Source of the DNA: an uncultured Candidatus Melainabacteria bacterium | Lineage (GTDB): Bacteria > Cyanobacteriota > Vampirovibrionia > Gastranaerophilales > Gastranaerophilaceae | Direction: 5' to 3' | NCBI GenBank assembly: GCA_934754655.1 | Contig: CAKVIC010000001.1 | Location: 150,346-214,345 of the forward strand | DNA length: 64,000 nt | Shown: positions 58,858-64,000 of the stretch, in pieces | Layout: the number at the start of each line of letters is the position of its first letter | How positions within the stretch are numbered: position 1 is the first letter of the stretch | Program-made: the position numbers and the translations under genes | Notes under the pieces: model-generated | Seen by the model: only the letters and a program-made list of their open reading frames with translations | Told to the model about the DNA's origin: nothing | The model's database searches: none

Positions 58858-59703
58858 TTGACAAAAAGATTTATCTTAAATGCTGATGATTTTGGAATGA
58901 GCGATGCTTATAATCGCGCTGTATTAGAAGCTTATCCGGACGGAATTTTAAAAAGTGCAAGCCTTGTTGCTAATGGCAAAGCTTTTGATTACGCAATAAA
59001 TCATATAATTCCACAATGCCCTAATTTAGGTATTGGAATTCACTTAAATATTATTGAAGGAGAATCAATAGGCAAAGATTTGAACTTGTTAACTGATTCA
59101 CAAGGAAATTTTAATAACTCATATATTGAATTATTGATAAAATCATATAAACCAAATAACGAAGAATTTTTAAAACAAGTGGAGCGAGAATTTAGATTAC
59201 AAATTGAAAAAATTATGTCTAAAACTAAAGTTACACATATAGATTCACACGTACATGTTCATTCTATACCAAAGATTTTTGAAATTGTTTGCCGTTTAGC
59301 AAAAGAATATGGAATAGAACAAGTACGAACCCAATTTGAACGACCTTACATTATACCAAGCTTACATAAGCATTTATGTAAAAAATATTTTATAAATATA
59401 GTAAAAATTTTGTTGCTCGACTTTTTTTCACTATTTAATGAACAAACAATTATCAAAAATGGCTTAAAAACTAATGATTATTTAATTGGAGTCGGTTATA
59501 CATCTATGATGGATTCACTTTGTGTTTCTTATGGATTAATGGCTTTAAAATACAAAAATATTACAGCGGAAGCTTTAATTCACCCTTGCAGATATCAAGA
59601 CGGCACAATAGATAATCATTTTAATGAATTTTTAATTACAAAAAATAAAAAGCTAAAAGCACGTATTGAAGAATTAGGGTTTGAAATAACAAACTATGCT
59701 TAA
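58858..59703 (+). CDS. YdjC/ChbG-type carbohydrate deacetylase
   Basis: 281 aa, TTG start with AAGAGG 8 nt upstream. Motifs ILNADDFGMSDA (metal Asp pair), LGIGIHLNIIEGE, THIDSHVHVHSIP (metal histidines) and ALIHPC near the C-terminus. Removes acetyl groups from amino sugars; HpnK, ChbG and others share the fold. The neighbouring GT2 suggests a lipid-linked sugar substrate. Overlaps the phospholipase gene by 8 bases. Confidence 0.88.
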   Translation: MTKRFILNADDFGMSDAYNRAVLEAYPDGILKSASLVANGKAFDYAINHIIPQCPNLGIGIHLNIIEGESIGKDLNLLTDSQGNFNNSYIELLIKSYKPNNEEFLKQVEREFRLQIEKIMSKTKVTHIDSHVHVHSIPKIFEIVCRLAKEYGIEQVRTQFERPYIIPSLHKHLCKKYFINIVKILLLDFFSLFNEQTIIKNGLKTNDYLIGVGYTSMMDSLCVSYGLMALKYKNITAEALIHPCRYQDGTIDNHFNEFLITKNKKLKARIEELGFEITNYA

Positions 59704-61420
59704 AAAATCATACGCAATACTATTTATATTTTTTATGTTTTTACTTAATTACATACTTTTTGTTCCCAAAGAACACTATGTAAAAGTTTTAAAAATTGAA
59801 TCACCTCAAAAATTCATATTGGAAAATGGAATATACGAAATTGAAGATTTAGTTTGCTTTGATTCCAGTTTTTCTGAACGCAATAAATTTTTAGCGCAAA
59901 AATTAGGAATTACAGAATACGAAGCTTTTGTTTTAGGAAACGTTGCTAAATATAAAATTACGGATATTTTTGAAGGACGTGAAATTTATATCAATAATCA
60001 AAATCATTTAATGTATAACAAATTGGATTATAATTTCAGATTAGAATTAATGGGATATTGTACAAGAAATTCAAAACCGACTTCTGAAGTTGGTTTTAAT
60101 TATCAAATAAATAAAATTAGAAAGGGTAATTATAAAGTAATAGATTTAGATACCGAAAAAGTTTATAAAGCAAATGATGAATACGTTAGGACTATTAAAA
60201 ATTTTATGGTAATACGAAATTCGCATCTTCCACAGCATTTAAAAAGTAAACGTAAGTATAAACACTTCAATAATAACTCAAATTCGCCCAATTTTAATGT
60301 AAAAAGTGCTAAAAATCTATTTGAAAAAAATAGTAATATAAAATTATATTTAACAGACTTAACGACAAATTTAAAAGTACATAACACCTGTAATAAATTT
60401 GTTTGTAAAGAAGTTTTGAAAAATATTAATAATTCAAAAGAATCTATTGATATTGCAATTTATGGCTATTCAAGAATCCCAGAAATTGAAACAGCTTTAA
60501 AATCAGCGCAAGAACGCGGTGTTAAAATTCGATTAGTATATGATTCAGATAAAAATGGTGGAAATATTTATCCAGCAACAGATGTTATCGCAAAACTTAT
60601 CCAAAATTCAAAAAATGATAGATATTCATTGAATCCTGAATACATTATGCACAATAAATTTTATATATTTGATAATAAAACCGTTATAATTGGATCTGCA
60701 AACCTTTCTAATACAGATATGTCTGAATTTAATTCAAACGCAATTTTAACTATTAATTCTAGAGATTTAGCAAAAATTTATACAAAAGAGTTTGAACAAT
60801 TATATTCCGGAAAATTTCACGGTGAAAAAATTAAAACACATAATTCTAAAATAAATATAAATAATACCGAAATCGAGGCTTATTTTTCACCTCAAGATAA
60901 AATCACACACAACGTAATTTTACCAATGATTAAAAATGCAAAAAATTATATTTATATTCCAACTTTTTTAATCACAGATATGAAAATTGTGAACGAATTA
61001 ATTAACGCTCAAGCTAGAGGAGTGGAAGTGAAAATTATAATTGATGCGCTTAATGCAAGTGGTAAATATTCTAAACATAAAATATTAAGAAATGCCGGAA
61101 TTTTAGTAAAAACAGAAAATTATGCTGGTAAAATGCATTCAAAATCAATGATTATTGATGATAAATATACGCTTATCGGCTCAATGAATTTTTCAAACAG
61201 CGGTGAAAACAAAAATGATGAAAATCTTGTAGTGATTAAAGACAGTGAAATCACAAAATTTTATAAAACCTTTTTTCAATATCAATGGGACAAAATTCCA
61301 AATAAATGGTTAAGATTTGATCCAAGAAGCGAAGGAAAAGATTCTATAGGTTCCTGCTCTGATGGCTTGGATAATAATTATGACGGTTTTATTGACTCTG
61401 AAGATGCTGCCTGCAAATAG
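59696..61420 (+). CDS. Secreted phospholipase D-like protein
   Basis: 574 aa. An N-terminal signal/anchor (YAILFIFFMFLLNYILFV) is followed by an N-terminal beta-rich region (30-200) and two HKD half-sites: IMHNKFYIFDNKTVIIGSAN (H-x-K-x4-D) and KMHSKSMIIDDKYTLIGSMN. The end CSDGLDNNYDGFIDSEDAACK carries a D-x-x-D-N-x-x-D-G-x-I-D calcium-binding-type motif and paired cysteines typical of surface proteins. It could be a phospholipase, nuclease or cardiolipin-type enzyme. Translationally coupled to the YdjC gene by an 8-base overlap. Confidence 0.87.
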   Translation: MLKKSYAILFIFFMFLLNYILFVPKEHYVKVLKIESPQKFILENGIYEIEDLVCFDSSFSERNKFLAQKLGITEYEAFVLGNVAKYKITDIFEGREIYINNQNHLMYNKLDYNFRLELMGYCTRNSKPTSEVGFNYQINKIRKGNYKVIDLDTEKVYKANDEYVRTIKNFMVIRNSHLPQHLKSKRKYKHFNNNSNSPNFNVKSAKNLFEKNSNIKLYLTDLTTNLKVHNTCNKFVCKEVLKNINNSKESIDIAIYGYSRIPEIETALKSAQERGVKIRLVYDSDKNGGNIYPATDVIAKLIQNSKNDRYSLNPEYIMHNKFYIFDNKTVIIGSANLSNTDMSEFNSNAILTINSRDLAKIYTKEFEQLYSGKFHGEKIKTHNSKININNTEIEAYFSPQDKITHNVILPMIKNAKNYIYIPTFLITDMKIVNELINAQARGVEVKIIIDALNASGKYSKHKILRNAGILVKTENYAGKMHSKSMIIDDKYTLIGSMNFSNSGENKNDENLVVIKDSEITKFYKTFFQYQWDKIPNKWLRFDPRSEGKDSIGSCSDGLDNNYDGFIDSEDAACK

Positions 61421-61456
61421 TAAGGAAAAATATAAAAAAAAATAATGACACAAAAT

Positions 61457-63430
61457 TTATCTAATTCCTTGAATCAAGGCTAAAATATTTTCGTGTCGAA
61501 AATTAGCCGTTGTTGATAATAATGTCGCAGATGCTTGTTGCAAAATCTGTTGCTGTACATATTCAGAAGAAATTTTTGCAACATCAGCATCTCGTAAAGT
61601 TGAACGAGTCGAAAGCACATTCTCATAACTTATTCCAACTTCGTCTAATGCTGATGTTAGGCGATTTTCTGTAGCTCCCAAATTAGTTTGATAGTCAGAT
61701 ACTTGTGATATTAAATCATCAATAGCTGTTAAATAATTATCATTCAATATATTCATAACACGGACTTTGCCAAATTTATCTAATAATATCTTTGAATCAA
61801 GTGTCAAATTTGAATTTTCATTTTCGTTTGTTCCAATTTGTAATGATATTTCATTGCTATAAGCCAAATCTTTTAAACTTTCTTTATTTATTAAAGAATC
61901 ATCTCCATTATAATAATTAATACCTGATTTTTTACTATTATATATGCAATTTTCAACAGTTATTGCAGCTCCGGAAGAATTTGCTATTGTTGCTAAATTT
62001 AAATTTGCATCTTCTTGTTTTTTACTAAGTGATGAATAAGTCACACAATTTTTAATAGTTCCGCCATTTGAAAATAATCCAACCAAACCACTAGCGTAAA
62101 ATTTTGAAAAAATATCCTTTCTATAATCAGAAATTGAAATTTGTCCATAAGCTGAACAATCCTCTATCAAAGTTTCAACTTCTATACGTCCAATCAATCC
62201 CCCAGAAATTGCTTGGCTTGAAACATCACCATAAGCTGAAGAATTTTTAACAATCCTTTCTACATTAATAGAATGGTCAATATTTGAATCAAAACGACCA
62301 ATAAGTCCACCTGCAAATAAACTTGCTTTAACATTTCCTGTAGCATAACAATTAATAACACTATCAGAACCACCAGCTAATAATCCACCGGCAGTAGTTA
62401 CTCCAGATACATTTGCTTCCGAATAACAATTTTCTATTTTTAATGCATTTGCCCAAGCTCCTAACCCACCAACTTGAACATTACCAATTATATTACCTGT
62501 AGAATAACAATTTGATATAATATTAGTGTTACTTCCATAAGATGAAGCAAAAATTGCACCAGCATAAGTTGCACTTTTATCTTCTAATGAGACATTTGTT
62601 ATTCCTAAATTTTTAATATTTACATCATATACAAGCGCAAATAAACCTGCATATGAATAGGTACTTCCTTGTTTAGCCTGAGTTATTCTCATATTATCAA
62701 TAACATACCCATTGCCGTCAAAAGTTCCAGAAAAGGCTACTCCTTCTTTTCCAATGGGTGCCCAATTATCATAGCAACTTAAATCAATGTCATTTGCAAG
62801 AACAAATTCTGAACCTCTTACTATATTTCCTGCATCAACCATATCACCAAGTTTTTTTAGTTCCTCTGGAGTTGAAATTGAATAAGTTCCTTTTGCAAGT
62901 TTTTGCGAGCCATCAACTTCAGATAATTTTGTCATTGAACTTGTATCACGTTTTTCAACATGATTTATAAACCCATCTTCGCCAGCTTTTACAAGACTAG
63001 AAGTGTTCACACCATTTGAGTATAAATCAACTCCATTGTATTCTGTTGAATTTTGAAGCCTATCAATTTCATCCACTAAAGCATTAGCTTCAGAATTAAT
63101 TGCAGCAAGAGATTGAGAGCCATAAGTACCGTTTTTTGCTTGCACAGCAAGAGAACGCAATCTGCCAAGTTTATCTTCAATCAATGATAAAGAGCCAGTT
63201 GCTGTTTGAACAAGGTCTAAGCCCATTTTAATGTTATCTTCAGCTACTCTATACGCGCCAAGTTTAGTTGTCAAATTAGTTGAAATTGAATAGTTTGCAG
63301 CATTGTCTTTTGCACAATTCAATTTTAAACCTGTAGACAAACGGTTTTGGACATCATCTAGCTTTGTAGTTGATGTCTTGAGAGCTTTTGATATTATTAA
63401 ACGTGTGTAATCAGTTGCAAGACTTATCAT
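61457..63430 (-). CDS. Flagellin with GLUG-repeat insert
   Basis: 657 aa. Residues 1-140 are the conserved flagellin D0/D1 helices (MISLATDYTRLIISKAL, NRLSTGLKLNCAKDNAANYSIS, LDLVQTATGSLSLIEDKL), and the last 85 are the C-terminal D1/D0 (ISSEYVQQQILQQASATLLS). The hypervariable middle (about 180-560) consists of repeated GG-L/I-x-G/A units (YAGLFALVYDVNIKNLG, VQVGGLGAWANALKIENCYS, AGGLLAGGSDSVINCYATGN, FAGGLIGRFDS, ISGGLIGRIEVETLIEDCSA), i.e. GLUG/beta-helix repeats seen in adhesins. The filament surface would therefore carry an adhesin-like domain. GAGG is about 6 nt before the ATG. Confidence 0.92.
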   Translation of the reverse strand: MISLATDYTRLIISKALKTSTTKLDDVQNRLSTGLKLNCAKDNAANYSISTNLTTKLGAYRVAEDNIKMGLDLVQTATGSLSLIEDKLGRLRSLAVQAKNGTYGSQSLAAINSEANALVDEIDRLQNSTEYNGVDLYSNGVNTSSLVKAGEDGFINHVEKRDTSSMTKLSEVDGSQKLAKGTYSISTPEELKKLGDMVDAGNIVRGSEFVLANDIDLSCYDNWAPIGKEGVAFSGTFDGNGYVIDNMRITQAKQGSTYSYAGLFALVYDVNIKNLGITNVSLEDKSATYAGAIFASSYGSNTNIISNCYSTGNIIGNVQVGGLGAWANALKIENCYSEANVSGVTTAGGLLAGGSDSVINCYATGNVKASLFAGGLIGRFDSNIDHSINVERIVKNSSAYGDVSSQAISGGLIGRIEVETLIEDCSAYGQISISDYRKDIFSKFYASGLVGLFSNGGTIKNCVTYSSLSKKQEDANLNLATIANSSGAAITVENCIYNSKKSGINYYNGDDSLINKESLKDLAYSNEISLQIGTNENENSNLTLDSKILLDKFGKVRVMNILNDNYLTAIDDLISQVSDYQTNLGATENRLTSALDEVGISYENVLSTRSTLRDADVAKISSEYVQQQILQQASATLLSTTANFRHENILALIQGIR

Positions 63431-63627
63431 CCGGAGCCTCGCATTCTGCTTAAAGCAATATTCTGATAGGGTTGCCCTCTTGAATTACCAAAAACATTGC
63501 TACACAACAACTTTGGGGTATTGTATAAAGAATGCGACAAAAGATTATCACAAGTGTTTAAGCCACCTTGTGACAAAAAATTTGCAAAGCAAAATAAGCT
63601 TGTGATATTTGAGTACTCCATTTTCAT
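63427..63627 (-). CDS. Short ORF coupled to flagellin
   Basis: 66 aa, stop overlapping the flagellin ATG (ATGA). AAGGA lies 13 nt before the ATG at 63627; a second ATG is at 63621. The sequence (LLSHSLYNTPKLLCSNVFGN then SRGQPYQNIALSRMRGSG) has no family. It could be a leader peptide or merely the flagellin 5' untranslated region that happens to be open. Confidence 0.35.
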   Translation of the reverse strand: MKMEYSNITSLFCFANFLSQGGLNTCDNLLSHSLYNTPKLLCSNVFGNSRGQPYQNIALSRMRGSG

Positions 63628-63736
63628 AAAATTATCACATTCCTTGATAAAATTATATCATCTATATATTCTTGATTCCACATTTTTATCTATTTATAAC
63701 ATCTTTTTTAAATATTGTTACAAAATTTTACAAAGC

Positions 63737-63806
63737 GGATTTTCGGTAGGGCTTTAGCCCGTAAGATGTCGGTCGGACGTTACTCCGACGACACCCCGAA
63801 TAATCC
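63737..63806. other. Predicted three-way-junction element with flanking 9-bp repeats
   Basis: Outer stem GGATTTTCGG (63737-63746) with CCGAATAATCC (63796-63806, one bulge). Hairpin A is GGGC-TTTA-GCCC (63749-63760); hairpin B is GTCGGTCGGA with TCCGACGAC (63768-63792). AAGCGGATT occurs at 63733-63741 and again at 63810-63818. The local G+C content is near 50%. It may be a structured RNA or a small non-autonomous mobile repeat. Confidence 0.5.
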
Positions 63807-63843
63807 AAGAAGCGGATTCAAGTGGGTTCTCGGATGAGTTTTA

Positions 63844-63956
63844 TTTGTCATGAGTCATTCGTTTTAGTACCTTACCGGCGTTAAACCTTTGCGCAAATTG
63901 TGTTTTTTTGTCATGCTGAACTCGTTTCAGCATCTTGCCGGCGTTGAACTTTGCGC
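63844..63956. repeat. Tandem imperfect repeat, two ~50-bp copies
   Basis: Copy 1 (63844-63894) and copy 2 (63907-63956) both run TTTGTCATG ... TTAC/TTGC-CGGCGTT-AAC ... TTTGCGC, with a period of 63. Copy 2 contains a perfect hairpin ATGCTGAA-CTCGT-TTCAGCAT (63913-63933). The TCATGCTGAACTCGTTTCAGCATC wording resembles an intergenic repeat seen in many genomes. No gene is visible from 63628 to 64000. Confidence 0.55.
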
Positions 63957-64000
63957 CAAGCAAGTTATTTATTTTAAACTTTTCATGATACAATTCTTTT

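Overview
The window is a low-GC (roughly 30%), gene-dense chromosomal segment of a flagellated bacterium with a Gram-negative type envelope. It has a glycosyltransferase 9 (heptosyltransferase-like), a SPOR-domain protein, flagellin, a PilT motor ATPase, a GH57/DUF3536 hydrolase and a sodium-pumping decarboxylase. Several proteins without Sec signals begin with a short 'hydrophobic-x-F-K/R/A' motif (e.g. NINFRDN, NITFKKV, KVSFAGI, KPAFKSQ). Together these suggest a non-photosynthetic relative of Cyanobacteria (Gastranaerophilales / Vampirovibrionia, 'Melainabacteria'). That placement is inference from protein character, not from a marker-gene tree. No rRNA, CRISPR array, insertion sequence or prophage is visible. 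There are two tRNAs (Arg-ACG, Val-GAC).

Layout. 0.1-2.1 kb: lone lipoyl-carrier GcvH, a nucleoside transporter and a small coiled-coil ORF. 2.2-6.8 kb (minus strand): a two-gene unit coding for a DUF262 (GmrSD/ParB-like) protein and a winged-helix protein, then HEAT-repeat, QueC, DUF366 and SPOR genes packed as one operon. 7-12 kb: radical SAM protein, AI-2E-type exporter, orphan peptide-type ABC ATPase and a CorC-type transporter. 12-20.9 kb: gyrA with a very strong terminator, three small genes, clpB and a membrane-anchored serine acyl-enzyme hydrolase of the class A beta-lactamase fold. 21-26.8 kb: small secreted proteins, a single-domain LuxR regulator, DUF378, a TGS-less thrS with a structured leader, and a secreted M48-like protein that has lost zinc ligands. 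26.8-29.2 kb: GT9, tRNA-Arg, speE and a HIT hydrolase.

29.3-32.0 kb is an accessory, decaying region. It holds truncated copies of a family starting 'M-x-D/N-YKLH-xx-CK' and a C-terminal relic with YTR-x-DGT. They are interleaved with three small multi-pass membrane proteins (two of them paralogues) and an LprI-like lipoprotein. I read it as the remains of an effector/immunity-like or surface-lipase cluster.

32-44 kb: yidD, a large glycine-zipper protein, a FliA-like sigma factor, GH57 hydrolase, tRNA-Val, two large orphan proteins, an alpha/beta hydrolase-like protein, an MgtE-N/FliG-like helical protein and a UshA-type nucleotidase. 44-53.7 kb (minus strand): housekeeping operons nnrD-trmL-pgsA, Gfo/Idh/MocA oxidoreductase, hom-thrC-proB, a thiol-redox pair (thioredoxin-like plus CcdA) with a Cys/Met-rich membrane peptide, and pilT. 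53.8-57.8 kb: birA-oadG-oadA-oadB, in which a biotin ligase sits with its likely substrate in a sodium-pump operon. 57.8-63.6 kb: polyprenyl-phosphate glycosyltransferase, YdjC deacetylase, secreted phospholipase D and a flagellin carrying a GLUG-repeat insert. The last 270 bases hold a predicted three-way-junction element and a tandem imperfect repeat.

Two signals cut across the window. First, many genes have a TATAAT-like box, often preceded by TG, exactly 6-7 nt before the ATG and no Shine-Dalgarno, which indicates leaderless mRNAs. Second, three orphan genes share a bipartite promoter (GCAATT, 15 nt, ACTTTATATATATA), possibly read by the FliA-like sigma factor encoded at 33.95-34.59 kb.
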